A stretch of 64,000 nt of DNA from Paenibacillus sp. Soil766. Its GTDB lineage: Bacteria > Bacillota > Bacilli > Paenibacillales > NBRC-103111. Within the stretch, counting starts at the first letter, position 1, and each line of letters opens with the position of its first letter. The DNA is taken from positions 192,832 through 256,831 of the forward strand of contig NZ_LMSJ01000034.1 of NCBI RefSeq assembly GCF_001428105.1, in the 5' to 3' direction. The translations under genes and the position numbers were made by a program. The notes beneath the pieces were generated by a model that searched no databases, was not told the DNA's origin, and saw nothing but the letters and a program-made list of their open reading frames with translations. Of the stretch, positions 41,948-50,931 are shown in pieces.

Positions 41948-42304
41948 TCTGTTCTTTCTCCAGTTATTTTTAGGACTTTATGATTTATCTCCTAAATCCT
42001 AAAAGTATCTGGAGGAAATTCATTTACTCGCTTGAAACTTTTCCAAAAGACGCAAATTCGATGTATTTTTTACATTTACTTATATGTATTAACCGAGCTG
42101 AGCTATACGCAATGTATAGTTCAGAATAACGTTTAACAGCTCAATCTGAAGATCTTATCTATCTTTTAACCCCAAAATCCAGTACAATAGATCAGGGTCA
42201 TTCTAGGTAAAATTCGCCAAACTCCGACAAAAGTCGGATGAATCACATACGTACTAATCCTACATAACTTGTACTCATCATTCATTTAGGGGGCATTTCA
42301 TCTC
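41948..42304. other. 357-base intergenic region with two inverted repeats
   Basis: No coding frame is supported here. It holds a long imperfect inverted repeat (41958-42014; ends CTCCAG and CTGGAG, inner arms TTTTTAGGA and TCCTAAAAG) and a perfect 6-bp hairpin with an AAAA loop (42223-42238; TCCGAC and GTCGGA). A TACAAT at 42183 could be a -10 element for purT, with no good -35. I find no PurR-box pair or purine riboswitch signature by eye. Confidence 0.5.
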
Positions 42305-43483
42305 ATGTACGGAGCACCATTATCCAACAAATCCAAGAAAATTATGCTGCTTGGCTCTGGTGAGCTAGGCAAAGAAGTTATTATTGAGGCGCAGCGACTC
42401 GGCATTGAGACGATTGCCGTGGATCGCTATGAGAATGCGCCAGCCATGCAGGTTGCTCATCGCAGTCATGTTATTTCGATGCTGGATGGCGAGCAGCTTC
42501 GTGCGGTTATCGAGAAAGAACGCCCAGATCTCATCGTACCTGAAATTGAAGCAATTGCGACGTCTGTTCTTGTTGAATTAGAACAAGAAGGTTACCGTGT
42601 TATCCCCACGGCGACAGCATCGCGTTTAACGATGGATAGAGAAGGGATTCGTCGACTCGCTTCCGAAACACTTGGACTACGCACAGCCAAATATGAGTTT
42701 GCCGATAGTCTTGAAGAATTGCACGCAGCTGTAGCAGTAATTGGGACACCTTGTGTGATTAAGCCGATCATGAGCTCCTCTGGAAAAGGGCAAAGTGTAT
42801 GCCGATCAGCTGAAGGTGTGGAAGCTTCTTGGAACATCGCGATGGAAGGTGGTCGTGCCAAGAAAGCGCGTGTGATCGTCGAAGAATTCATCCATTTCGA
42901 ATCCGAGATTACGTTATTGACGGTTCGTTCTGTTTCAGGGACAACTTACTGTGAGCCAATTGGCCATATTCAAAAAGACGGCGATTACATCGAATCCTGG
43001 CAGCCGCATACGATGTCTGAGCAGCAAATTAGGGATGCACAGCTCATGGCCAAAACGATTACTGACGCACTTGGCGGTCACGGTTTGTATGGTGTTGAAT
43101 TATTCCTAACCTCAGATGGTGTATACTTCAGCGAAGTGTCCCCGCGTCCACATGATACAGGTATGGTTACAATGGCTACGCAAGATCTCAGTGAGTTCGC
43201 ACTGCATGCGAGAGCGATTCTTGGATTCCCTATAACGGGCGTTCGTTTATTGACGCCAGGCGCCAGCTACACTTTGAAAGCTGATCGCGAACAAGTTGAA
43301 TATACCATTAGCGGCATTGATGAGGCTTTATCTGTACCGAATACGCAAGTCAGGGTATTTGGCAAGCCAGAAACCAAAGTAGGTCGTCGTATGGCTGTTG
43401 CCTTGAGTTCTGGGCAGACTGTAGAAGAAGCACGCAGCCTAGCTAAAGAAGCAGCTAGTAAGCTCACATTGAATTACAACTAA
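42305..43483 (+). CDS. purT: Formate-dependent phosphoribosylglycinamide formyltransferase (GAR transformylase 2)
   Basis: A 392-residue ATP-grasp enzyme that formylates GAR using formate and ATP in purine synthesis. Visible marks are the N-terminal LLGSGELGKEVIIEAQRLG, the conserved NAPAMQVAHRSHVI, the ATP-binding loop IKPIMSSSGKGQSV and the metal-site region FFSEVSPRPHDTGMVT (here YFSEVSPRPHDTGM). Length is normal. It is a lone gene, unlinked to other pur genes in this window. A GGGGGC site lies 11-12 bases before the ATG. Confidence 0.92.
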   Translation: MYGAPLSNKSKKIMLLGSGELGKEVIIEAQRLGIETIAVDRYENAPAMQVAHRSHVISMLDGEQLRAVIEKERPDLIVPEIEAIATSVLVELEQEGYRVIPTATASRLTMDREGIRRLASETLGLRTAKYEFADSLEELHAAVAVIGTPCVIKPIMSSSGKGQSVCRSAEGVEASWNIAMEGGRAKKARVIVEEFIHFESEITLLTVRSVSGTTYCEPIGHIQKDGDYIESWQPHTMSEQQIRDAQLMAKTITDALGGHGLYGVELFLTSDGVYFSEVSPRPHDTGMVTMATQDLSEFALHARAILGFPITGVRLLTPGASYTLKADREQVEYTISGIDEALSVPNTQVRVFGKPETKVGRRMAVALSSGQTVEEARSLAKEAASKLTLNYN

Positions 43484-43541
43484 ACTGAATGACTGAAGTA
43501 CGCTGTACCAGGTCTGAAGTCATCATCCGGAGGCAACCAAT

Positions 43542-44015
43542 ATGGAACCTAAAGCAGCAAGACTGTCTCGAACCGTGTTGACAGAAATAATTTTGCCGGC
43601 GGACACGAACTATCATAACACTGTCTTTGGCGGTCGCGTGATGCAATATATTGATAAAGTTGCCACGATTGCCTCCATGCGCCATTGTCGTAAGAGTGTG
43701 GTAACTGCGTCGAGTGATAGCTTGGATTTCTTCGCACCGGTTAAGCTTGGCGAGGCAATTCAATTGGAAGCATTTGTCACGTGGACACATCGGAGTTCGA
43801 TGGAGGTTTATGTGAAAATTGAGTCCGAGAATCTTCTGACTGGAGAAAAGAAACATACAGCCACATCATTTTTGACGTTTGTTGCATTAGATGAAACTGG
43901 GCAGCCGTGTCCTGTCCCAGGCATTATTGCCGAGACCGATGAAGAGAAACGGTTGTTCGAAACCGCGGAAGCCCGATTTACAGCGCGAAAGCTTCGGAAG
44001 GAAACACGTCTATAA
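43542..44015 (+). CDS. Acyl-CoA thioesterase (hotdog fold), second paralogue
   Basis: A 157-residue hotdog thioesterase with the core ADTNYHNTVFGGRVMQYIDKVATIA, SLDFFAPV and SSMEVYVKI. It is a close relative of the protein at 15491-16003; the two differ most at the termini. CCGGAGG precedes the ATG. A strong terminator follows. The natural acyl chain preference cannot be told from the sequence. Confidence 0.85.
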   Translation: MEPKAARLSRTVLTEIILPADTNYHNTVFGGRVMQYIDKVATIASMRHCRKSVVTASSDSLDFFAPVKLGEAIQLEAFVTWTHRSSMEVYVKIESENLLTGEKKHTATSFLTFVALDETGQPCPVPGIIAETDEEKRLFETAEARFTARKLRKETRL

Positions 44016-44039
44016 GCGTTCTTTTTGCCTGTGACAGCA

Positions 44040-44068
44040 GCAGTTCCCAACGAGGGAACTGCTTTTTT
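44040..44068 (+). terminator. Intrinsic terminator
   Basis: A perfect 9-bp stem (44040-44048 with 44054-44062), 5-base loop and six T residues (44063-44068), located 25 bases after the thioesterase stop. Confidence 0.92.
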
Positions 44069-44172
44069 CTTTGAAAAAAGAGTCCATCTCACAACTTTTT
44101 TATTGGTTAAGGAGTCAAATGAAGAGAGGATGAGATGCCTCCAATTTTTGTTCAGAGAAGGATGAAGAATCA

Positions 44173-45003
44173 GTGGGACTAGTTGATATGAAACGACGAA
44201 TAGGGAAGCGATTTCCTTTTTTATATGGGCTTCGCGTCAAGCAACTGATGTTACAACGACGCATCATCAATTTAAATCCCAAGATCAAATATGCTCTAGT
44301 TAGAAGTCCTCAGCAATATACTTATACAGCAAAGAAACACAAATCTATTCTGCGGCGGGTACTCGGAAATACAGATCCTATTCTACAAGAAAATAAGATT
44401 GTGAATTTGAAAATAGCGCTTAGACATGTGGATGGCATTGTGATTCATCCCGGTGAAACGTTTTCCTTTTGGAAGCTTATTGGTGTGACAAGTAAAGAAA
44501 AGGGGTATATCGAGGGTCTCATGCTATCTCATGGCGAAGTTCGCGTAGGTACAGGAGGTGGTTTGTGTCAGTTAGCGAATATGTTATATTGGCTTGCTTT
44601 ACATACGCCGCTTATGATCAAAGAAAGACACCATCACAGCTTCGATCTATTCCCAGACGACCGCAGAATAATCCCATTTGGTACGGGAACGAGTGTATTT
44701 TATAATTACGTCGATTTACAATTCTATAATCCAACTGCGAATCGGTTTCAATTTCATCTGGAGATTACGGAAGCGTACTTAGAAGGTTCGATAAGCTGCG
44801 ATGCAGAATTGCCTTATAATTATCGAGTGAAAGAGAAGAATCATTCATTCTACGAAACTTCAAACAAGTGGTATAGAGGCAACGAAATTTGGCGGCAAAA
44901 AATAAATAAACAAGATGATTCAATCGTCGCTGAAGAACTGATTAATGTGAATCATGCAGAGGTCAAATATATGAAATCTAACGGAACTCAGGAGAACGAA
45001 TGA
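44173..45003 (+). CDS. VanW family protein
   Basis: A 276-residue protein with the VanW core: HPGETFSFWKLIG, GTGGGLCQLANMLYWLALH and a following His/aromatic stretch (ERHHHSFDLFPDD). VanW occurs in some glycopeptide-resistance clusters, but genome-wide it is common in Firmicutes and its activity is unknown; no resistance gene is nearby. The start is GTG 44173 with AGAAGGA upstream; ATG 44188 is an alternative. The stop overlaps the next start (ATGA). Confidence 0.85.
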   Translation: MGLVDMKRRIGKRFPFLYGLRVKQLMLQRRIINLNPKIKYALVRSPQQYTYTAKKHKSILRRVLGNTDPILQENKIVNLKIALRHVDGIVIHPGETFSFWKLIGVTSKEKGYIEGLMLSHGEVRVGTGGGLCQLANMLYWLALHTPLMIKERHHHSFDLFPDDRRIIPFGTGTSVFYNYVDLQFYNPTANRFQFHLEITEAYLEGSISCDAELPYNYRVKEKNHSFYETSNKWYRGNEIWRQKINKQDDSIVAEELINVNHAEVKYMKSNGTQENE

Positions 45004-45779
45004 AGAGAGAGTATGTGAAGGATTTTCTCATTTTCGGTTGGAAACAGGCTTTATGCTGTATATTTCCTGTTATCATCTTTATGACGTTAGCTGTGTCCAA
45101 AGTAGTACAACTGCCATTTATTCATCGCTATGATTTCATTTTACTTGTGTGTATACTTGCGCAATTGATCTTGGTTTGGACGAAAATAGAGAGTGTAGAT
45201 GAGCTGAAGGTTATCACGGTCTTTCACATCATCGGCCTCTGCCTCGAGTTGTTTAAAGTACGCATGGGTTCATGGTCATATCCGGAGGAAGGCTTAACCA
45301 AAATAGCCGGAGTCCCGCTGTATAGCGGCTTTATGTACGCCAGCGTCTCGAGTTATGTGTGTCAGGCGTGGAAACGTTTTGATTTGCATCTCATTAACTG
45401 GCCTAGCAAGTACATGGCGATTCTGGTGTCGATAGGTATTTATGCGAATTTTTTTACCCATCATTTTATGTATGACATCAGGTGGATTCTCATTGCCTTC
45501 ATCGTGATACTGTTCTACAAATCTCATATTCGGTTCACAGTCACAACTGAAACTTATCGTATGCATACGATTCTTTCTTTCATGTTAGTCGCTTTATTTA
45601 TTTGGCTGGCTGAAAATATCTCAACGTTTCTTGGTGCTTGGCGCTATCCAGATCAAGAGATTTCTTGGCGGATTGTACATTGGGGTAAAATTAGTTCGTG
45701 GTTTATGTTGGTGATTATTACAATCATCATCGTGGCGGAATTGAAGCGAATTAAATATCCAAAGCAAGTTTCTACTTAA
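45000..45779 (+). CDS. DUF817 family integral membrane protein (YoaT-like)
   Basis: A 259-residue protein with about seven membrane helices. It contains the DUF817-type pattern with WSYPEEG, SGFMYASVSSYVCQAW, and the HH...D.RW motif (FTHHFMYDIRW). No biochemical function is known for the family. It is translationally coupled to the VanW gene (ATGA), so the two may work at the membrane or cell wall together. That link is inference. Confidence 0.75.
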   Translation: MKREYVKDFLIFGWKQALCCIFPVIIFMTLAVSKVVQLPFIHRYDFILLVCILAQLILVWTKIESVDELKVITVFHIIGLCLELFKVRMGSWSYPEEGLTKIAGVPLYSGFMYASVSSYVCQAWKRFDLHLINWPSKYMAILVSIGIYANFFTHHFMYDIRWILIAFIVILFYKSHIRFTVTTETYRMHTILSFMLVALFIWLAENISTFLGAWRYPDQEISWRIVHWGKISSWFMLVIITIIIVAELKRIKYPKQVST

Positions 45780-45842
45780 CTTGTAAATTTTGCCACCTGT
45801 GAATCGAACATAAATATGCGACAAAATACCCCCACAATACGT

Positions 45843-45870
45843 AACCCCCAGAGCACAGGCTCTGGGGGTT
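45843..45870. terminator. Hairpin terminator between converging genes
   Basis: A perfect 12-bp stem (45843-45854 with 45859-45870) with a 4-base loop. It lies between the DUF817 gene and the sulfate-binding-protein gene, which converge. The following T run is weak on both strands, so efficiency is uncertain. Confidence 0.7.
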
Positions 45871-45886
45871 CTTCGTCCAAACTTAT

Positions 45887-47002
45887 TTACTTCGCGCCAC
45901 CTTCAGCAAGGATGGTTTCCCATATAGCGCCTTTACCGTATAGATCTTTGTTCACTTTGTCCCAACCACCTAAGTACTCGATATTGAATAAGCCTGGAGG
46001 TGTTGTGTAGTTTTTCTCATATTGTTTAGCGACTTCTGGAAGAACAGAGCGGAAGCCTTTGTCAGCGAATACTTTCTGAGCATCAACAGAGAACAAGTAT
46101 TCATAGAATGCTTGAACGGCTGCACGATTACCGTGCTTATCAACATATTTATCAATAATAGCAACTGGATTTTCAATGGAAGTCGTGTATTGTGGAATAA
46201 CTTCAACATACTTTTTACCCGTTTGAATACGAGCAACTAGTTCATTCTCATACGTAATGATCGCATCGCCTACACCTTTATCGAAGGTTGCTAGTGAATC
46301 TGCACCGCTCTTATCAAGTACTTTAATGTTTTTGTATATTTTAGCTACGAGATCTTTGGCTACAGCAGGATCTTGCTTACCGGCAGCTTCGGAAATTTTG
46401 AGCCCAGCACCGTAGACAGCATTGATATCCCATTTAGCACCACCAGATGTACTTGGGTTTGGAATGAGGACTTCAACGCCTGGTTTCGTCAGATCAGACC
46501 AATCTTTAATGCCTTTTGGATTCCCTTCACGCACACCAATAGCGGCGATAGAAGTTGTTACGAAACCCTTTTGTGGTGTTTTTTTCCAGTCGTGAGTAAT
46601 GAGACCTTTTTCCACGATTTTTTGAATATCACCTTCAAGAGAGAGTGGAGCGATATCCGCTTCAAAGCCTTGGATGATAGCGGTAGCTTGTGAGCCGGAA
46701 GCTACATAGGATTCTTGGAATTCAACCATTGTACCGGTTTTCTTCTTATAATCTTCTTTGAATTTTGGCAGGATCACATCAAAGGATTCTTTCAAAATAG
46801 AGTAAGCACCGACGGTAATCGTTACTTTTCCGCCGTCAGCTTTCGGTGTTGTACTAGCTGCTGCTGTTGCCGCTGTTGTTGCAGCAGCAGTTGGAGCACT
46901 TGTGCTAGCAGTCTTCGTTGAGCCGGATCCGCAAGCTGTAAGCGTAATACTTGCTGTGAATAATGCTGCAGTAACGAGGCCAAGCGTTTTGAAATTTTTC
47001 AT
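45887..47002 (-). CDS. sbp: Sulfate ABC transporter substrate-binding lipoprotein
   Basis: A 371-residue lipoprotein. The signal sequence ends in lipobox ITLTACGSG, so the Cys is lipid-anchored. A Thr/Ala-rich linker follows and then a periplasmic-binding fold of the sulfate/thiosulfate group (GIKDWSDLTKPGVEVLIPNPSTSGGAKWD). It captures sulfate for the CysTWA transporter encoded upstream in the same operon. ATG 47002 (reverse) has GGGGAG upstream; the longer frame has none. The binding-protein gene is last in this operon, whereas it is often first. Confidence 0.9.
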   Translation of the reverse strand: MKNFKTLGLVTAALFTASITLTACGSGSTKTASTSAPTAAATTAATAAASTTPKADGGKVTITVGAYSILKESFDVILPKFKEDYKKKTGTMVEFQESYVASGSQATAIIQGFEADIAPLSLEGDIQKIVEKGLITHDWKKTPQKGFVTTSIAAIGVREGNPKGIKDWSDLTKPGVEVLIPNPSTSGGAKWDINAVYGAGLKISEAAGKQDPAVAKDLVAKIYKNIKVLDKSGADSLATFDKGVGDAIITYENELVARIQTGKKYVEVIPQYTTSIENPVAIIDKYVDKHGNRAAVQAFYEYLFSVDAQKVFADKGFRSVLPEVAKQYEKNYTTPPGLFNIEYLGGWDKVNKDLYGKGAIWETILAEGGAK

Positions 47003-47045
47003 GGTTAACAACTCCCCTTCTTTTCTAAAGCTTAATTGATATTGG

Positions 47046-48131
47046 TTATATGAAGACAGGCTGTGGATCTTGTTTGGCCTGATTATCAATCCAGGTTGTA
47101 CCTGTTTGGGTAAATACGGAAATCTGGTGGATAAGAATATTTACTTCATCGCCAACTTGATAAATGCGTTCTTTCACGGGCTGATAGGCAAAAAGCTTGA
47201 TGTGACCTGTATCCACTTCGAGATACCAGGAATCACCGCGGAAGTGAACATGCGTTACTTTGCCTTTTTCACCAGCAGTAGCCAAGTGACTAACATTGTG
47301 ATGACGAATTTCTATGTTCTCAGGACGTATTAGTACATTCACATGAGGAAGCCATTTACCGTCTTTATGCAGATCAGCAAGTGTAGGGAATCCAACAAGT
47401 GGGGCATAGGAGGGAAGCACATTGGATTCACCAATGAAGGAAGCTGCGAATGAGGAGGCAGGCTTCGTATAAATTTCCCATGGACTTCCTTGTTGTTCAA
47501 TTTTACCGCCTTGAACCAAGATGATTTCATCGGCAACCTCAATCGCCTCATCCTGATCATGTGTAACGAAAAGTGTCGTTACTTTGAACTCGTTGATCAA
47601 ATTTCGCAGCCAGACACGAAGCTCTTTACGAATTTTGGCATCAATCGCGGCGAAAGGTTCGTCGAGTAGAAGCAGCCGTGGTTCAGGTGCAAGTGCTCTA
47701 GCGAAAGCTACACGCTGACGTTGTCCGCCTGACAGTTGATGCGGATATTTCCGCTCATGGCCTGCGAGACCCATTAAGTTCAATAGATACGTTACGCGAT
47801 CTTGAATCTCAGCCTTCGACTTCTTGAGCACCTTCAATCCGTAAGCGACGTTGTCAAACACTGTCATATGTTTAAATAGCGCATAGCTTTGAAAGACGAA
47901 ACCAATGCCTCTTTCTTGAACCGAAAGGTGAGTGGCGAGCTTGCCATCGAAATAAATATCACCACTTGTTGGGCTTTCAAGTCCGGATAGCATCCGAAGG
48001 ATGGAGGTTTTACCACCACCGCTCGGTCCAATTAAACCGACAAGATTCCCTTCTTTTATTTTAAAATTAACATCTTTGATTGCATGAAAATCGCCGAAAT
48101 GTTTATTCAAGTTGGTTACTTCAATGTGCAT
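47046..48131 (-). CDS. cysA: Sulfate/thiosulfate ABC transporter ATP-binding protein
   Basis: A 361-residue ABC ATPase: Walker A GPSGGGKTS, signature LSGGQRQRVAFARAL, Walker B LLLDEPFAAID and switch His in VTHDQDEA. The C-terminal ~110 residues are a TOBE-like regulatory domain (NVLIRPENIEI, VTHVHFRGDSWYLEV). It energises sulfate uptake with CysT and CysW. ATG 48131 (reverse) has GGAGGAGG upstream; the gene overlaps cysW by 11 bases. Confidence 0.92.
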   Translation of the reverse strand: MHIEVTNLNKHFGDFHAIKDVNFKIKEGNLVGLIGPSGGGKTSILRMLSGLESPTSGDIYFDGKLATHLSVQERGIGFVFQSYALFKHMTVFDNVAYGLKVLKKSKAEIQDRVTYLLNLMGLAGHERKYPHQLSGGQRQRVAFARALAPEPRLLLLDEPFAAIDAKIRKELRVWLRNLINEFKVTTLFVTHDQDEAIEVADEIILVQGGKIEQQGSPWEIYTKPASSFAASFIGESNVLPSYAPLVGFPTLADLHKDGKWLPHVNVLIRPENIEIRHHNVSHLATAGEKGKVTHVHFRGDSWYLEVDTGHIKLFAYQPVKERIYQVGDEVNILIHQISVFTQTGTTWIDNQAKQDPQPVFI

Positions 48132-48951
48132 GTGGGGATCCTCCTCCATGATTTCTCGTTGCTTCGCTTCTTCGTTTCAACCACTCGAGCGATAATAAAA
48201 TCGTAATGGAGATAAGACCTAATACGAAGGCCACGCTATTGGCTGCTACGAGCTGGAATTGTTCAGCATCTTGATAAACAAGTGTCGTTGCTGTTTGTGT
48301 TTGATTAATGATATTACCTGAGACAACCAGAATGGATCCAAATTCACCAAGCGAGCGAGCTACCGTCAAAATCAAGCCATACACGACGCCCCAACGAATA
48401 CTCGGCCATGTCACTTGGAAGAATGTGCGGATGGGTCCAGCGCCTAAGGTTGCGGAAGCTTCTTCGGACTGTGTCCCAATCTCTTCTAATAATGGAACTA
48501 CTTCACGAACCATTAAGGGGAAGGTGATAAACATGGTTGCAATAACCATCCCGGGAATGGCATAAACGATTTTCATATTATGATCTTCGAGGAATGTACC
48601 AAGTGCCGTGTTGGGTCCGAAAATCAAAATGACCATCAAACCTACTATGACAGGTGATACCGCGAATGGCAGGTCGATCAGGGCATTTATGATCGGTTTC
48701 AACCAACGTGAGATCCATGAACCTCTAACAATTTCTAAGGAAATATAAACACCAATAATGGCATTGAGCACGGTAACGATGCTTACAATAATGAATGAAA
48801 TCTTCAATGCGTGTAGAGCTTCTGGGCGAACAAGTGCATCAAAGAATGCGCCTGGGCCATCTTCAAATGCTCCGAAGGTAATACCTAAGAAAGGCAATAT
48901 GATTAGTAGGAATATGACCAAAAAAGAAATGCCAATCAATAACTTTCTCAT
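48121..48951 (-). CDS. cysW: Sulfate ABC transporter permease CysW
   Basis: A 276-residue permease with six membrane helices and the permease EAA-type loop (EEIGTQSEEASATLGAGPIRTFFQV). Its N-terminus starts in the membrane (KLLIGISFLVIFLLIILPFLG). ATG 48951 (reverse) overlaps the cysT stop (ATGA) and has GGAAAGGGG upstream. It forms the membrane channel with CysT. Confidence 0.9.
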   Translation of the reverse strand: MRKLLIGISFLVIFLLIILPFLGITFGAFEDGPGAFFDALVRPEALHALKISFIIVSIVTVLNAIIGVYISLEIVRGSWISRWLKPIINALIDLPFAVSPVIVGLMVILIFGPNTALGTFLEDHNMKIVYAIPGMVIATMFITFPLMVREVVPLLEEIGTQSEEASATLGAGPIRTFFQVTWPSIRWGVVYGLILTVARSLGEFGSILVVSGNIINQTQTATTLVYQDAEQFQLVAANSVAFVLGLISITILLSLEWLKRRSEATRNHGGGSPHAH

Positions 48952-49754
48952 GCTAGCCGCCCCTTTCCGCGAGTCCATAAATGGATTCCCCATAAAATCA
49001 GAACGGAGAGTGTCAGGAGGACAAGTGAGATAGCAGCTGCACCTTCAGGATTGTAGTTCTGCGTTTCACCATATATATAGACGGAGGCGACCATCGTTTT
49101 ACCCGGTAAGTTACCGGAGATTAGGGAGATGGCACCAAATTCTGCAAGTGATCGGGAGAAAGCAAGCATACTACCGGCAATCGTACCAGGTAAAAGGGCT
49201 GGTAATACGATGCGGTAAAATGTATAGAACCTGTTTGCACCAAGTGTGAAACTCGCTTGTTCTTCTGCTGGATCAATCTGCTCCAATAGTGGTTGAACCG
49301 TACGTACAACGAATGGGAAAGTGACGAAGACAAGACCAATAACAATGGCTGTTTGATTATAAAGCAGTTTGATTCCTACTGAGTCTAACCAAGCTCCTAG
49401 TGGACTCTGTGGTCCAAGTAGGGTGAGGAACATTAAGCCTGCAACGGAAGTTGGAAGTGAGAATGGAAGATCAACCATGCTGTTCAGAATGCTCTGTCCC
49501 CGGAATCGATAACGGACAAGGACATAGGCGATAATCGTTCCTACAAATGCTTGAATGACCGTTGCAACAATACTTAATTTCACTGTTAATACAATTGATT
49601 TCCATGCTAAAGGTCCTGTGACTTCTTTCCAAAATGGTTCCCAGCCTAGCGAAAAGCCTTTGACGTAGATGGTGGCTATGGGGATAAGAAGAAGCACAAT
49701 TAAGTAGCCTATAAGCACGGATCGAACCGTCGCTTTGAAAACCTTGTTACGCAT
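48948..49754 (-). CDS. cysT: Sulfate ABC transporter permease CysT
   Basis: A 268-residue permease, the first gene of the sulfate operon. It has six membrane helices, with the EAA loop EQIDPAEEQASFTLGANRFYTFYRIV and the segment SMVDLPFSLPTSVAGLMFLTL shared by CysT/CysU proteins. ATG 49754 (reverse) has AGGTGG upstream. Transcription starts about 50 bases before it from a strong promoter, with a palindrome in the leader. Confidence 0.9.
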   Translation of the reverse strand: MRNKVFKATVRSVLIGYLIVLLLIPIATIYVKGFSLGWEPFWKEVTGPLAWKSIVLTVKLSIVATVIQAFVGTIIAYVLVRYRFRGQSILNSMVDLPFSLPTSVAGLMFLTLLGPQSPLGAWLDSVGIKLLYNQTAIVIGLVFVTFPFVVRTVQPLLEQIDPAEEQASFTLGANRFYTFYRIVLPALLPGTIAGSMLAFSRSLAEFGAISLISGNLPGKTMVASVYIYGETQNYNPEGAAAISLVLLTLSVLILWGIHLWTRGKGRLA

Positions 49755-49781
49755 GGAACACCACCTATTCTCATAAAACAT

Positions 49782-49796
49782 ACCAAATTACTTGGT
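49782..49796 (-). promoter_or_regulatory. Palindromic operator candidate in the cys operon leader
   Basis: A perfect inverted repeat ACCAA-N5-TTGGT sits at about +6 to +20 of the predicted transcript. A repressor bound here would act as a roadblock. Sulfur control by a CymR-like regulator is plausible, but the site is not an exact CymR box as I know it. Confidence 0.5.
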
Positions 49797-49808
49797 TTTA
49801 TTAAAATG

Positions 49809-49838
49809 ACTATAACAGCGTCAGGATTATTCTGTCAA
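49809..49838 (-). promoter_or_regulatory. Sigma-A promoter of the sulfate transport operon
   Basis: On the minus strand a perfect -35 TTGACA (49833-49838) is 17 or 18 bases from TTATAG or TATAGT (49809-49815). Transcription would start near 49802, about 50 bases before cysT. Confidence 0.8.
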
Positions 49839-49986
49839 TAAGTAATTTTGGAGTGGATTTGTGATGTTAAGTCTTTATTTTTGCCTTTAATAGTAGAAAT
49901 GCGTGTTTGAAAAGTGAATATAAGTTGAAGACAAAATCTTTAACCATTATTATGAAAAATGTTTGGATAATTAAGTAAAACATACA

Positions 49987-50015
49987 TTGACACCATTACC
50001 ATCCCGTGCTAAGAT
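49987..50015 (+). promoter_or_regulatory. Sigma-A promoter of the alpha/beta hydrolase gene
   Basis: Perfect -35 TTGACA (49987-49992), 17-base spacer and -10 TAAGAT (50010-50015), 67 bases before the hydrolase start. The remainder of the 327-base gap to cysT is AT-rich, apart from the divergent cys promoter. Confidence 0.75.
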
Positions 50016-50081
50016 TGGTTTACATTTTAATTCCGAGTAAATAGATAAGATTAATATGAGTAAAGAAAGGGAGTTACCAGC

Positions 50082-50912
50082 ATGGAGCATGCCATCACGA
50101 TTCAAAGCGACAATGCCGAATTAGCCGCAACATTACATTACCCTACACAGCAACCCACAGCGGTTCAAGCCGATTGTCAACGCTACCCTTTAATTATCAT
50201 TTGTCACGGATTTATTGGGAGTCGAATCGGTGTTGACCGGCTTTTTGTAAAGGCAGCTCGCACTTTCAGCGCACAAGGATATTTTGTACTTCGTTTTGAT
50301 TATGGTGGCTGTGGCGAGAGTACAGGGGATTATGGTGCAGGTGGGCTGGATGTACTCATTGAACAGACACGACGCGTAATTGATTATGGTGTTTCCATTG
50401 ATTGTGTGGATCTGAGTAGAGTGATTCTACTTGGCCATAGCTTAGGAGGTGCCGCGGCAGTGTTAACGGCAGCTAAAGATCATCGCGTGAAAACCCTTGT
50501 CCTTTGGTCGGCTGTTGCCCACCCCCACAATGATATTATGCGAATCGTCGGCAAGAACGAATACGAGAAACTGCCGCTGGGCGGTACGATCGATCATCAT
50601 GGCTACAAACTCACAAGTCGATTCTTCGAATCTTTATCACAGCATCAACCTTTTGAACAATTACGTAAATTTACTGGCGATGTATTTGTTCTTCATGGAA
50701 CAGCAGACGAAACCATTCCTGTCGATTATGCGCCGTTACATCAGAAGATGTTCTGGCTGCGCAAAGAAGGTCAATGTGACCTGGAGCTCGTCTATCAAGC
50801 AAATCATACGTACTCGACAACACCATCAACGACTGAATTGCTTGAGAAAACGGGAGATTGGCTGAACTATACGTATAAACGAAACAAAGAGTGGAATGAT
50901 TGGATAATTTAA
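50082..50912 (+). CDS. Alpha/beta hydrolase
   Basis: A 276-residue serine hydrolase. The nucleophile elbow is GHSLGG; HGTADETIP carries the acid-region Asp, and ANHTY the probable catalytic His. The HGFIGSRIG motif forms the oxyanion side. AAAGGGAG precedes the ATG. The substrate is unknown. It starts the operon that continues with a YezD-family gene. Confidence 0.85.
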   Translation: MEHAITIQSDNAELAATLHYPTQQPTAVQADCQRYPLIIICHGFIGSRIGVDRLFVKAARTFSAQGYFVLRFDYGGCGESTGDYGAGGLDVLIEQTRRVIDYGVSIDCVDLSRVILLGHSLGGAAAVLTAAKDHRVKTLVLWSAVAHPHNDIMRIVGKNEYEKLPLGGTIDHHGYKLTSRFFESLSQHQPFEQLRKFTGDVFVLHGTADETIPVDYAPLHQKMFWLRKEGQCDLELVYQANHTYSTTPSTTELLEKTGDWLNYTYKRNKEWNDWII

Positions 50913-50931
50913 TTGACATGGAGGCATGACG

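Noticed and set aside
42120..42304. PurR box or purine riboswitch before purT
   Set aside because: Neither the paired CCGAAC motifs nor a purine riboswitch core could be found by eye.
44173..45003. Glycopeptide-resistance cluster suggested by VanW
   Set aside because: No vanR, vanS, vanH, vanA/B or vanX type gene is near; VanW is widespread without resistance.
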